23,672 bases of DNA from the NCBI GenBank assembly GCA_017632825.1, contig JAGBQP010000103.1, positions 1 through 23,672 of the forward strand. Direction: 5' to 3'. Source of the stretch: Prevotella sp. (GTDB lineage Bacteria; Bacteroidota; Bacteroidia; Bacteroidales; Bacteroidaceae). A program made the position numbers and the translations under genes. Below, piece by piece: positions 14,326-22,810 of this stretch. Below the pieces are notes generated by a model. The model worked only from the letters and a program-made list of their open reading frames with translations. It did not search any database and was not told the origin of the DNA. Positions within the stretch are counted from its first letter, which is position 1. Each line of letters begins with the position of its first letter.

Positions 14326-15984
14326 ATGCTGAAACGCTTATACATTAAGAACTTTACACTCATCGATACGCTCGACATAGACCTCTATGACGGGTTCTCC
14401 GTCATTACCGGTGAAACGGGCGCTGGCAAGAGCATCATACTCGGAGCCATTGGTCTGTTGCTGGGACAGCGAGCCGATGCAAAAACTATTAAAGCAGGGG
14501 CCGACAAATGCATCGTCGAAGCACATTTTGACTTGTCGCGATACAACATGCAGCCACTATTCGACGAAAACGATATAGAGTACGACGCAGAAGACACCAT
14601 TATACGGCGTGAAATGACGGCGGCTGGAAAAAGTCGGGCGTTCATCAACGACACACCGGTAGCCGTGAACATGCTACGAGAACTGGGAGAACGACTCGTC
14701 GATGTGCACTCACAGCATCAGAACTTGTTGCTACAGAAACAGGACTTCCAGCTAAACCTTGTTGACATCATTGCTGATGATGCGACACAGATAGAGAAGT
14801 ACCGTAAAGCATTTAACTCTTACCATGCTGTATGTCAGCAACTACATCAACTACAAGAAGAGGTGGAGCAGAACCGTCAGCAGACTGACTTCCTGCGTTT
14901 CCAGTACGACGAACTGACAGAAGCCAAACTGGTAAGCGGCGAACAGGAAGAACTGGAACAACGCAGCGACACAATGACACACGCTGAGGACATCAAAAGC
15001 GCACTCTACCAAGCCGACAACGCGCTATCAGGCGATAACCACGGCATCGTGGCGGCCCTGAAGACAGCTACTTCAGCACTACACGGAATAGAACGCGTGT
15101 TCCCCAATGCTACAGAACTGGCAGCTCGTATGGAGACTAGCTACATAGAGCTGAAGGACATAGCACAAGAGGTAAGCAGCCGTGTAGAGGATATTGATTT
15201 CGACCCGGAAGAACTCAATAACGTAAATTCCAGGTTGGACCGCATATATGACCTGCAGAAGAAATACCACGTCGAGAGTATCGACGAGCTTATAACCCTG
15301 CGCGACGAGTTAGAACTAAAGTTGGCAGCCATCGACAATAGCGACGAGACCATTGCTGACCTGCAGGCACAATGCCATCAGCTGAAAGACAGTAGCCAGA
15401 AGGAAGCCGACAGCCTCACGAAGATTCGAACAAAGGCAGCCAAGCAGATAGAGAAAGAGATGCATGAGCGACTGGTGCCACTGGGAATGCCTAATGTACG
15501 CTTCGCTATCGAGATACAATCGGTAGAGTTGCGCAGTAGTGGTCAGGACCAGGTATCGTTCCTTTTCTCAGCTAACACTTCTACCCCACTCCAACCAGTC
15601 GCACAGGTGGCCTCTGGTGGTGAGATTGCTCGCGTGATGCTATCACTTAAAGCGATGATTAGCGGTGCAGTGAAGCTACCCACCATTATTTTCGACGAGA
15701 TTGACACGGGTGTCAGCGGAAAGATGGCGGAGTGCATGGCTTTTATCATGCAGGAGATGGGAGCTGGCGGACGACAGGTACTGAGTATAACACACCTGCC
15801 GCAAATAGCGGCACGAGGTAAGCACCACTATAAAGTATATAAGGAAGAAACATCACAGGGTACGGTCAGTCATATGCAGGAACTGACAGAAAACGAGCGC
15901 ATTACGGAAATTGCACAGATGCTGAGTGGAAGTGACATCAGTGATGCAGCGATTCAAAATGCAAAAGAACTGTTGAAAAAGTAA
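14326..15984 (+). CDS. recN: DNA repair protein RecN
   Basis: The 552-residue product is an SMC-like ATPase for double-strand break repair. Walker A is GETGAGKS (residues 29-36) in the opening LKRLYIKNFTLID..., and a Q-loop region HSQHQNLLLQ lies near residue 130. Two long heptad-rich coiled-coil arms (about 150-225 and 265-380) follow. The ABC signature QVASGGEIARVMLSLK, Walker B TIIFDEIDTGVSG (about 450-462) and SITHLPQIAARG complete the ATPase. Length and domain order are normal. It lies 23 bases after porD and 23 bases before the protease-like gene. Confidence 0.96.
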   Translation: MLKRLYIKNFTLIDTLDIDLYDGFSVITGETGAGKSIILGAIGLLLGQRADAKTIKAGADKCIVEAHFDLSRYNMQPLFDENDIEYDAEDTIIRREMTAAGKSRAFINDTPVAVNMLRELGERLVDVHSQHQNLLLQKQDFQLNLVDIIADDATQIEKYRKAFNSYHAVCQQLHQLQEEVEQNRQQTDFLRFQYDELTEAKLVSGEQEELEQRSDTMTHAEDIKSALYQADNALSGDNHGIVAALKTATSALHGIERVFPNATELAARMETSYIELKDIAQEVSSRVEDIDFDPEELNNVNSRLDRIYDLQKKYHVESIDELITLRDELELKLAAIDNSDETIADLQAQCHQLKDSSQKEADSLTKIRTKAAKQIEKEMHERLVPLGMPNVRFAIEIQSVELRSSGQDQVSFLFSANTSTPLQPVAQVASGGEIARVMLSLKAMISGAVKLPTIIFDEIDTGVSGKMAECMAFIMQEMGAGGRQVLSITHLPQIAARGKHHYKVYKEETSQGTVSHMQELTENERITEIAQMLSGSDISDAAIQNAKELLKK

Positions 15985-16007
15985 ATTAAACAAATTAGCA
16001 GAAAGAA

Positions 16008-17711
16008 ATGAAAACATACAAGGAAACCCGAAATCATCAGATACAAAGGCAGAGGAGCTATTTTCTTCTTCTAATCCTTTTTACCTTCTTACCTATAACG
16101 GCTCAACCATCGTGGGTAAAGAAAGCTACAAAGGCTGTGTTCACACTCAAGACGTTCAATTCTGATGGTAGTTTGCTCGCCAGCAGTACGGGGTTCTTTT
16201 CCAATAGCGACGGCGAGGCTGTTAGCAATTTTAGCCCCTTTCGCGGTGCTTCAAGCGCTGTTGTCATCGATGCACAAGGTAAAGAGTGGCCTGTTGAATG
16301 TATGCTCGGCGCCAACGACACCTATGATGTAGCAAAATTCCGTGTCGCCGCCAAAAAGACAACAGCACTACCCATAGCCAGCGTTGCTGAGACAGAGGGT
16401 GCTACAGTCTGGCTGCTACCCTACCACGAGAGTAAGAACTGCCCAGAAGGAAAAGTAAACAAAGCCGAATCCTTTGCAGGTGACTACACATACTATACCG
16501 TCACCTTGCCGAAGGGCCAGAACTCTATAGGAACACCATTGATGAACACTGCCGGTGAGGCCATCGGCCTTTTGCAGCAACCTGCCAGTACGACAGACAG
16601 TCTGAACTACGCGGTCAGTGCCCGTTATGCAGACTCACTGCGCATTACGGGACTAAGTCTTAACGACCAAACCCTACGAAGTACCAACATCAAGAAAGAC
16701 TTACCAAAGACTATTGATCAAGCACAGCTGATGCTCTATCTGGCATCCAACGGCGACTCAGCAACATTCGTCAGAATCGTTGAACAGTTCATTGAGAAGT
16801 TCCCAACAGAACCAGATGGCTATGTATATCGTGCACAACTACGAACTGGAGATCAGCAATTTGCCGAGGCTGCCGCCGACATGGAACAGGCCATTAAGGT
16901 AGCAAAGAAAAAAGACGAAGCACACTTTAACTATGCCAAACTCATCTATAACAAAGAGTTGTTGATGCCCAATGCGCCCTATGACGGTTGGTCGCTGGAC
17001 AAAGCTTTGGAAGAAGTACGAGAGGCCGAGCGCATTAACCCAATTGACGTTTACCGCCACGAGCAGGCTGCCATTCTCTACGCGCAGAAGAAGTATAGCG
17101 AATCCTACGATATCTATGCGACACTCTTTCAAAGCAACATGCGCTCACCCGAGCTCTTTTACGAAGCATCACGCTGCCAACAGCAACTGCATGACAGCGT
17201 TGCCGTGCTAGCTCTGCTCGACTCCTGCATAGCCATGTTCCCCAAACCCTATCTTAAAGAAGCGGCCCCCTACTTGCTGGTGCGTGCTAATACGGCAATG
17301 GATTACAAGCGCTATCGTCAGGCTGTCCTGGATCTCAATGAATACGAACAGTTGATGGCTGCCTCAGTCAATGACAAGTTCTATTTCCTTCGTTACCAGG
17401 CTAGCCTCAACGGACGTCAGTACCAGCAGGCCCTAAACGATATCGACCACGCCATCACCATGAGCCCACGCAACGACCTCTATTACTCTGAGAAGGCATC
17501 ACTACAGGTACGTGTGGGACAATATGACGAAGCTCAGGAAACAGCCAGACAGTGTATTGAGGTAGCCCCCAGTCACAGTGACGGATACCTGTTTCTTGGT
17601 CTGGCACAGTGCTTGAAAGGACAGAAAGTAGAAGGTGTCAAAAACCTTCAGAAAGCGAAGGAATTAGGCGATGATCAAGCCGATGGTCTTATTGAAAAAT
17701 ACGGAAAATAA
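16008..17711 (+). CDS. Exported trypsin-like pseudoprotease fused to TPR repeats
   Basis: The 567-residue product has a hydrophobic signal segment (about residues 18-32, ending ITAQ). Residues 35-215 follow the layout of an HtrA/trypsin-2 domain: TKAVFTLKTFNSDGSLLASSTGFF, then GEAVSNFSPF where active proteases have a T-N-x-H motif, then TYDVAKFRV (Asp107), and QNSIGTPLMNTAGEAIGL where GNSGGP would be (Ser173). The catalytic His position holds Ser76, so proteolysis is unlikely. Residues 225-560 are tetratricopeptide repeats, for example a copy around AEAAADMEQAIKVAKKKDEAHFNYAKL and one around YQQALNDIDHAITMSPRNDLYYSEKA. This suggests a periplasmic scaffold that binds peptides or partners. It is the last gene of the dnaN-recN run, followed by a strong hairpin. 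Confidence 0.8.
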   Translation: MKTYKETRNHQIQRQRSYFLLLILFTFLPITAQPSWVKKATKAVFTLKTFNSDGSLLASSTGFFSNSDGEAVSNFSPFRGASSAVVIDAQGKEWPVECMLGANDTYDVAKFRVAAKKTTALPIASVAETEGATVWLLPYHESKNCPEGKVNKAESFAGDYTYYTVTLPKGQNSIGTPLMNTAGEAIGLLQQPASTTDSLNYAVSARYADSLRITGLSLNDQTLRSTNIKKDLPKTIDQAQLMLYLASNGDSATFVRIVEQFIEKFPTEPDGYVYRAQLRTGDQQFAEAAADMEQAIKVAKKKDEAHFNYAKLIYNKELLMPNAPYDGWSLDKALEEVREAERINPIDVYRHEQAAILYAQKKYSESYDIYATLFQSNMRSPELFYEASRCQQQLHDSVAVLALLDSCIAMFPKPYLKEAAPYLLVRANTAMDYKRYRQAVLDLNEYEQLMAASVNDKFYFLRYQASLNGRQYQQALNDIDHAITMSPRNDLYYSEKASLQVRVGQYDEAQETARQCIEVAPSHSDGYLFLGLAQCLKGQKVEGVKNLQKAKELGDDQADGLIEKYGK

Positions 17712-17719
17712 AAGAATAG

Positions 17720-17760
17720 ACAAGACGTCCGCTTTGAGAGTTTCAAAGCGGACGTCTTGT
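17720..17760. terminator. Strong hairpin terminator shared by convergent genes
   Basis: Left arm ACAAGACGTCCGCTTTGA (17720-17737) and right arm TCAAAGCGGACGTCTTGT (17743-17760) are perfect reverse complements, 18 bp, around a 5-base loop. It lies between the stop of the plus-strand protease-like gene (17711) and the stop of dnaB on the minus strand (17765), where a bidirectional terminator is expected. The minus-strand exit is T-rich; the plus-strand exit has only a short T stretch. Confidence 0.8.
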
Positions 17761-17764
17761 ATGT

Positions 17765-19294
17765 TTAGAATGGCATAGGCTCATCGGAGGTCTGGAATGT
17801 CCCCTGTTCGAAAGGCATTCCACCATCAACGCCATTGATAGAAGAGCCGATAACCTCGCCCTCATTAGGTGCAGTATGATGTGACAAACGTGAGTCGCCA
17901 GGATTTTCGAAACGCGTAAACTCACCACGGAAAGTCAGCAGCACATCGCCTGTAGCACCCTTACGATGCTTAGCAATGATAATCTGTGCCATACCATGCA
18001 AGTCACGTCCCTTATCGTCTTGAGTCAGACCATAATACTCAGGGCGGTGAACAAAAAGTACCATGTCAGCATCCTGCTCAATAGCACCCGATTCACGCAA
18101 ATCGCTTAATTGCGGACGTTTTCCCTCTAAACCATCTCGACTCTCAACACCACGATTTAACTGAGAAAGCGCAAGGATGGGAATATCAAGTTCCTTAGCC
18201 AGCCCCTTCAGCGAACGTGAGATGGTACTGACCTCCTCCTGACGTGAGGAGAAGCGCATACCATTAGCATTCATCAGCTGCAAGTAGTCAATCATAATAA
18301 TTTTCACACCATGCTCACGTACCAATCGACGTGCTTTCGTACGCAACTCAAAAACCGAAAGACCTGGCGTGTCGTCAACATATAGTGGGGCGCCAAGCAA
18401 AGTATTCACACGTTTGTCCAAACGCTCCCATTCATCGGGATGCAACTGGCCATTCAGAATTTTGGAACCCTCAATCTCACAAGCATTAGAAATGAGACGA
18501 TTCACAAGTTGCACATTCGACATTTCCAAAGAGAAGAATGCCATCGGCACCTTATAGTCAGCTGCAATGTTCTTCGCCATTGATAGAGCAAACGAAGTTT
18601 TACCCATGGCAGGGCGTCCCGCGATAATAACAAGGTCGGACGCTTGCCAGCCACTAGTGATATCGTCAAGTTTGTGGTAGCCTGTAGGTACACCCGTTAG
18701 TCCATCTTTGTTTTGTGATGCTTTTTGGATTACATCCACAGCATTCTTAATAACAGGATCAATCTGAGTGTAGTCCTTCTTCATGTTCTTCTGCGAGAGC
18801 TCAAAGAGTGCGCCCTCTGCATGCTGCATCAAGTCGTCAACATCAATGGTTTCATCGAAGGCCTTGGTTTCAATGTCACTAGCAAAACCAATAAGCTGGC
18901 GGGCCAATGATTTCTGTGCTATGATGCGAGCATGGAATTCAATATGTGCCGACGATGCTACTTGTGAACTCAACTCCGCAATGTACGCGGGACCACCTAT
19001 GATGTCTAGATCACCTTGATGAGCCAACTGATCGGCCACTGTCATGATGTCGACAGGCTTTTCGGCCATGCTCAGCTCGCGAATAGCAGCATAAATCTTC
19101 TGGTTACGAGGTTCATAGAAACTCTCAGGATGCAACAATTCGCAGACAACAGCATAGGCATCCTTGTCAATCATGAGCGCACCAAGTACAGCACGTTCAA
19201 CATCGGTAGCCTGAGGCTGTAAATGTCCGTATGTATTGTCAATGGGTTGCGGTTGTCTTGTCCGCCGCTTCGGGGTGTTGTTCTGTTCAGGCAT
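17765..19294 (-). CDS. dnaB: Replicative DNA helicase DnaB
   Basis: The 509-residue product is the hexameric 5'-3' helicase that opens the replication fork. The N-terminal DnaB domain (about 25-130) begins QATDVERAVLGALMIDKDAY. The RecA-like helicase domain has GVPTGYHKLDDITSGWQASDLVIIAGRPAMGKTSFAL, with Walker A GRPAMGKT (226-233), then FFSLEMSN, IIMIDYLQLM as Walker B, ALSQLNRGVE, and SDLRESGAIEQDADMV with the arginine finger region. Length is normal and there is no intein. It lies on the same strand after rpsP, with the rpsP terminator in between, and ends 5 bases before the shared hairpin. Confidence 0.97.
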   Translation of the reverse strand: MPEQNNTPKRRTRQPQPIDNTYGHLQPQATDVERAVLGALMIDKDAYAVVCELLHPESFYEPRNQKIYAAIRELSMAEKPVDIMTVADQLAHQGDLDIIGGPAYIAELSSQVASSAHIEFHARIIAQKSLARQLIGFASDIETKAFDETIDVDDLMQHAEGALFELSQKNMKKDYTQIDPVIKNAVDVIQKASQNKDGLTGVPTGYHKLDDITSGWQASDLVIIAGRPAMGKTSFALSMAKNIAADYKVPMAFFSLEMSNVQLVNRLISNACEIEGSKILNGQLHPDEWERLDKRVNTLLGAPLYVDDTPGLSVFELRTKARRLVREHGVKIIMIDYLQLMNANGMRFSSRQEEVSTISRSLKGLAKELDIPILALSQLNRGVESRDGLEGKRPQLSDLRESGAIEQDADMVLFVHRPEYYGLTQDDKGRDLHGMAQIIIAKHRKGATGDVLLTFRGEFTRFENPGDSRLSHHTAPNEGEVIGSSINGVDGGMPFEQGTFQTSDEPMPF

Positions 19295-19320
19295 AGTAGT
19301 TACTCATAAGAACAATTTTG

Positions 19321-19359
19321 AAAAAAACATCGCACACAGACAATGACTGCATGCGATGT
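19321..19359 (-). terminator. Intrinsic terminator after rpsP
   Basis: On the minus strand ACATCGCA (19359-19352) pairs with TGCGATGT (19334-19327), and a short inner CAG/CTG pairing extends the stem. A T-run at 19327-19321 follows at once. It lies between rpsP and dnaB, so the two genes are mainly separate transcription units unless there is read-through. No promoter box was found for dnaB in the remaining 26 bases. Confidence 0.7.
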
Positions 19360-19368
19360 TGAGATGCG

Positions 19369-19388
19369 ACATGCCTCACAAGGCATGT
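19369..19388. other. Second hairpin just after the rpsP stop
   Basis: ACATGCCT (19369-19376) and AGGCATGT (19381-19388) form a perfect 8-bp stem with the 4-base loop CACA. There is no T-run on either side. Lying between the rpsP stop codon and the true terminator, it probably protects the rpsP mRNA 3' end or helps termination. Confidence 0.5.
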
Positions 19389-19403
19389 GTGTACTGCGGA
19401 AGT

Positions 19404-19970
19404 TTATGCTTCTGCGGGAGCAGCCTCCTCTGCAGGAGCCTCAACGGGTGCCTCAGCAGCAGCGGCCTCAGCAGCCTTTGCAGCCTCTTCCTCTGCCTTT
19501 GCAGCAGCAATAGCAGCCTTCTTGTCTGCTACCTTCTTTGCAATCTCCTCGTTAACTTTCTTCTCTGCGTCAAGAGCCTTGGCAGCAGCGTCTTTCTTAG
19601 CCTTGGCCTCGGCCTCAGCAATCTTGTTCAGACCATTCTGCTTGTCAGCCTTCCATGCATCGAACTTCTTCTGAGCAGCAGCCTCGTCAAATGCGCCTTT
19701 TTTCACACCACCACGGAGGTGCTTCATCAAGTACACACCTTCACGGCTGAGGATGTTACGAACTGTGTCAGTGGGCTGTGCGCCTACCTCTACCCAATAC
19801 AATGCACGGTCGAAATTCAAATCTACTGTGGCAGGATTGGTGTTGGGGTTGTACATACCAATCTTCTCAGTAAATCTACCATCACGTGGTGCACGAGCGT
19901 CGGCGATAACGATGCGATAAACTGCATAGCCTTTACGGCCACCGCGCTGCAATCTGATTTTTGTTGCCAT
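19404..19970 (-). CDS. rpsP: 30S ribosomal protein S16 with long Ala/Glu/Lys-rich extension
   Basis: The 188-residue product starts with the standard S16 core: [42 protein letters not shown], then [19 protein letters not shown], ending about residue 82. Most bacterial S16 proteins stop soon after. Here about 100 more residues follow. [12 protein letters not shown] segment leads into a highly charged helix rich in Ala, Lys and Glu, and a Pro/Ala/Glu acidic end ([15 protein letters not shown]). The extension probably forms a surface helix on the small subunit; its role is unknown. It is a single-gene unit with its own promoter and terminator, not linked to rimM or trmD in this window. Confidence 0.95.
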   Translation of the reverse strand: MATKIRLQRGGRKGYAVYRIVIADARAPRDGRFTEKIGMYNPNTNPATVDLNFDRALYWVEVGAQPTDTVRNILSREGVYLMKHLRGGVKKGAFDEAAAQKKFDAWKADKQNGLNKIAEAEAKAKKDAAAKALDAEKKVNEEIAKKVADKKAAIAAAKAEEEAAKAAEAAAAEAPVEAPAEEAAPAEA

Positions 19971-20033
19971 TTTGTTGTTGTTTTTTGTTTAATTAGGTTT
20001 GAATTTAATGCTATCAACTCGTGAAAGCGGGTG

Positions 20034-20041
20034 CAAAGGTA
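20034..20041 (-). promoter_or_regulatory. -7 promoter box of rpsP
   Basis: On the minus strand TACCTTTG (20041-20034) matches TAnnTTTG, about 65 bases before the rpsP ATG. The -33 region is T-rich without a clear TTTG. It diverges from the glycosyltransferase promoter. Confidence 0.6.
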
Positions 20042-20115
20042 CGAAAAAAAGTGAAAAGTGTGAAGTGAAATGAAAAAAAATTGTTTCCGAAACTCTATTT
20101 TTTGCTTTTTTTATG

Positions 20116-20123
20116 TACTTTTG
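20116..20123 (+). promoter_or_regulatory. -7 promoter box of the glycosyltransferase gene
   Basis: TACTTTTG matches TAnnTTTG. The ATG of the gene follows only 7 bases later (20131), so the predicted mRNA has almost no leader. No -33 TTTG at the usual distance is seen; the upstream sequence is a T-rich tract. Confidence 0.5.
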
Positions 20124-20130
20124 TGCCGCA

Positions 20131-21030
20131 ATGAAGCAAGAATTGTCAATACTCATACCCGTTTATAATGACGACTGCACCCGTCTCGCTGCTCAACTGA
20201 GCCGTCAGGCCGAGTGTTTTGACAATTTGCGCTACGAGATTCTTGTAGCTGATGACTGTTCGACTGACCGCGAGACCGTGGCTGCCAACGCCACCGTCAA
20301 CGACCTTCCCAATGGCCGTTATATCGAGCGTCCGTACAATATGGGCAGTGCTGCCAACCGCAATCAATTGGCACGCGAGAGCCAGTATAAATGGCTTTTA
20401 TTTATAGACTGCGATGTCGAAATCGCAGACAATAATTTTCTGCAGAACTATCTTGAAGAAGATGATAACGCCAATGTTGTTATGGGCGGCATTGCCATCG
20501 GTGGCAACTGTCAAACGCTAAAGAATAATCTGCGTTACCGTTACGAAAAACAGAGCGAGCCTTTCCACACCGCTACAAAGCGAAGCCAAAGACCATTTCA
20601 GTCATTTCGCTCTTGTAACTTTCTCATTCACCGCGAGACTCTGCTCAAATGTCCTTTCGACGAGCGTTTCCAAAAGAGCGGCTACGAGGACGTGCTACTC
20701 GGCAAGCAACTCAAGGCTGCTCAAGCTGTTATACGTCACATAGACGCCCCCGTTGTGATGACCCATTACGAGAGTAACGTCAACTATATAAATAAGGTAG
20801 AGCGAAGCCTGCGTACACTTTTCCAGTTTCGTGCCGAACTAAAGGGCTACTCACGATTGCTGACAATGGCTGACGGTATCCACATCACCATTGTGCAACG
20901 CCTGCTTGCTTTCTGCTTCCAACTGTTACGTCCATTAGCCCTTCGTCAACTCTGCAGTAAACACCCCAGCCTGCGACTGTTCCATCTTTACCGTCTGGGG
21001 TACTATTTGGATTATTCACTAAAACACTAA
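20131..21030 (+). CDS. Family 2 glycosyltransferase
   Basis: The 299-residue product has the GT-A fold of family 2. ELSILIPVYNDD comes first, then EILVADDCSTD. PYNMGSAANRNQLA is where nucleotide-sugar binding continues, and WLLFIDCDVEIA holds the DxD-like metal site (D-C-D). SGYEDVLLGKQL (an ED motif, likely the catalytic base region) follows near residue 190. The C-terminal 80 residues have hydrophobic and basic helices that could touch the membrane. In-frame codons upstream (from 20113) lie inside the promoter box, so ATG 20131 is chosen. It is followed after 3 bases by rhaM. The sugar and acceptor are unknown; a surface polysaccharide or lipid-linked glycan is likely. Confidence 0.88.
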   Translation: MKQELSILIPVYNDDCTRLAAQLSRQAECFDNLRYEILVADDCSTDRETVAANATVNDLPNGRYIERPYNMGSAANRNQLARESQYKWLLFIDCDVEIADNNFLQNYLEEDDNANVVMGGIAIGGNCQTLKNNLRYRYEKQSEPFHTATKRSQRPFQSFRSCNFLIHRETLLKCPFDERFQKSGYEDVLLGKQLKAAQAVIRHIDAPVVMTHYESNVNYINKVERSLRTLFQFRAELKGYSRLLTMADGIHITIVQRLLAFCFQLLRPLALRQLCSKHPSLRLFHLYRLGYYLDYSLKH

Positions 21031-21033
21031 ACA

Positions 21034-21354
21034 ATGAAAAAGAGATTTGCTTTCAAGATGCAACTCAAGCCTGGCCATGAGAAAGAGTATAAACGACGCC
21101 ACGCCGCCATTTGGCCAGAACTTGTAGAGATGATTAAAACTCAAGGGGTAAGCAATTATAGTATCTACTGGGATCGTGATACGAATATACTCTTCGCCTA
21201 TCAGGAATGTTCTGGAGAAGGCTCATCACAGGATACCGACAACGTTGACCCCATCACGCAGCGTTGGTGGGACATGATGGCTGATATCATGGAGGTAAAC
21301 CCTGACAATTCGCCTATCACTATTCCCCTGCAAGAGGTATTTCACCTAGATTAG
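21034..21354 (+). CDS. rhaM: L-rhamnose mutarotase
   Basis: The 106-residue product interconverts the alpha and beta anomers of L-rhamnose. It aligns well with remembered E. coli RhaM: FKMQLKPGHEKEYKRRHAAIWPEL holds Tyr19 and His23, matching the catalytic Tyr and His. SNYSIYWDRDTNILFAYQE follows with Tyr42. QRWWDMMADIMEVNPDNSPI holds the conserved Trp pair, and the protein ends LQEVFHLD. Length is normal. It lies 3 bases after a glycosyltransferase gene, so they are very likely cotranscribed. No rhamnose kinase, isomerase or aldolase is in the window, so its pathway context is not visible. Confidence 0.93.
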   Translation: MKKRFAFKMQLKPGHEKEYKRRHAAIWPELVEMIKTQGVSNYSIYWDRDTNILFAYQECSGEGSSQDTDNVDPITQRWWDMMADIMEVNPDNSPITIPLQEVFHLD

Positions 21355-21456
21355 AATTGACAAGCAACCATAATACATACTTTCATGAGCATTGGAAAAA
21401 GTATAAAAAGATACAACACTATTTATAATATAGAATAATATCTCAATTAAAGTTTG

Positions 21457-21464
21457 TAACTTTG
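21457..21464 (+). promoter_or_regulatory. -7 promoter box of the aminotransferase gene
   Basis: TAACTTTG matches TAnnTTTG and lies 38 bases before the ATG at 21503, giving a leader of about 30 bases. No clear -33 box. The rest of the gap between rhaM and this gene is AT-rich without other recognisable signals. Confidence 0.5.
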
Positions 21465-21502
21465 CAATCCAATCAAAAATGATAAAACTATAAATAGAAG
21501 AT

Positions 21503-22810
21503 ATGACACCGATTAAGAAAGAACTGGTTGACAGTCTGATAGCCAAAATGGGTATTCAGGATTTCGCCAAGGCAACCATCCGTGAAGTGAAGCAGGTAGC
21601 TGCTACCGCAGAGAAAGAAAGCGGCGTGGAATTTATCAAAATGGAAATGGGTATTCCCGGTTTGCCTGCCGCCCAAATAGGCGTTAACGCCCAAATCAAG
21701 GCACTACAAGACGGCATCGCCCATAGTTATCCGGACATTCAGGGCTATCCAGAACTGAAGAAGCAGGCCTCACGTTTTGTCAAAGCCTTCATCGGCATCG
21801 GCATACAACCCGAGGGATGTGTTCCCGTTACAGGTTCCATGCAGGGAACATTCGCTTCGTTCCTCACCTGTTCACAGGCTGACAAGCAGAAGAATACCGT
21901 ACTGTTCATCGACCCGGGATTCCCCGTACAGAAGATGCAACTACAGGTTCAAGGAGTAAAATATGAGACATTCGATGTCTATGATTATCGTGGCGAGAAA
22001 CTTGGTCCAAAATTAGAGTCATATCTAAAAAATGATAATATATGTGCCATTGTCTATTCCAATCCTAACAACCCATCTTGGGTATGTCTGACAGAGAGTG
22101 AGCTCAAAACCATTGGCAAGTTGGCTACACAATATGACTGTATCATCATGGAGGACCTTGCTTACTTCGCTATGGATTTCCGCCAGGACCTCTCAACACC
22201 TTTCGAAGCGCCCTATCAGCCAACCGTGGCACATTATACCGACAACTACATGCTGCTTATTTCTGGATCCAAGGCATTCTCTTATGCTGGCGAGCGCATC
22301 GGCGTTGTGTGCATCTCAGACAAACTGTTCCACCGCCACTACCCAGACCTCGCAGCGCGCTACGAGGGTCTGCCCTTTGGACTCGTTTTCTCCACACGTA
22401 TGCTATATGCTCTCAGCAGTGGCACTAGCCACTCTGCACAGTACGCTCTGGCCGCCATGTTCCGCGCAGCCTGCGATGGCGAATACCGTTTCCGCGATGA
22501 TGTAAAAGTCTATGGCGAGCGCGCCCATAAGCTCAAGGAGATTTTCTGTAAGCATGGTTTCCATATTGTTTACGACAAAGACGGCGATCAGCCCGTCGCC
22601 GACGGATTCTATTTTACCATCGGCTATAAGGGTATGACCAGCGGTCAGCTGGCACAGGAACTGATGTACTATGGTGTAAGTGCCATCTGCCTCGTCACTA
22701 CCGGATCCCATCAAGAGGGTTTACGCGTTTGCACTTCCTTTATAGAGGACCATCAATACGCTTTATTAGACGAACGCATGGCAATATTTGCCAAGAACAA
22801 TCAATCTTAA
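21503..22810 (+). CDS. PLP-dependent class I/II aminotransferase
   Basis: The 435-residue product is a fold-type I aminotransferase. HSYPDIQGYPELKKQASRF lies in the N-terminal part. VTGSMQGTFASFL replaces the usual phosphate-binding G-A/G-x-x segment. IVYSNPNNPSWVCL contains the conserved Asn of the NPNNP motif. CIIMEDLAYFAMDF carries the Asp that contacts the pyridine nitrogen, and SGSKAFSYAGERIGVVC has the PLP-binding Lys. The C-terminal Arg lies in GLRVCTSF. The substrate is not decided by sequence; an aspartate/tyrosine/aromatic-type or alanine-type enzyme is possible. It has its own promoter, and its stop overlaps the stop of the convergent YigZ gene. Confidence 0.9.
   Translation: MTPIKKELVDSLIAKMGIQDFAKATIREVKQVAATAEKESGVEFIKMEMGIPGLPAAQIGVNAQIKALQDGIAHSYPDIQGYPELKKQASRFVKAFIGIGIQPEGCVPVTGSMQGTFASFLTCSQADKQKNTVLFIDPGFPVQKMQLQVQGVKYETFDVYDYRGEKLGPKLESYLKNDNICAIVYSNPNNPSWVCLTESELKTIGKLATQYDCIIMEDLAYFAMDFRQDLSTPFEAPYQPTVAHYTDNYMLLISGSKAFSYAGERIGVVCISDKLFHRHYPDLAARYEGLPFGLVFSTRMLYALSSGTSHSAQYALAAMFRAACDGEYRFRDDVKVYGERAHKLKEIFCKHGFHIVYDKDGDQPVADGFYFTIGYKGMTSGQLAQELMYYGVSAICLVTTGSHQEGLRVCTSFIEDHQYALLDERMAIFAKNNQS

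Noticed and set aside
19356..20024. 222-codon plus-strand ORF rich in Cys, Leu and Ser
   Set aside because: It is the reverse strand of the Ala/Glu/Lys-rich rpsP gene, and that codon bias creates the long open frame.
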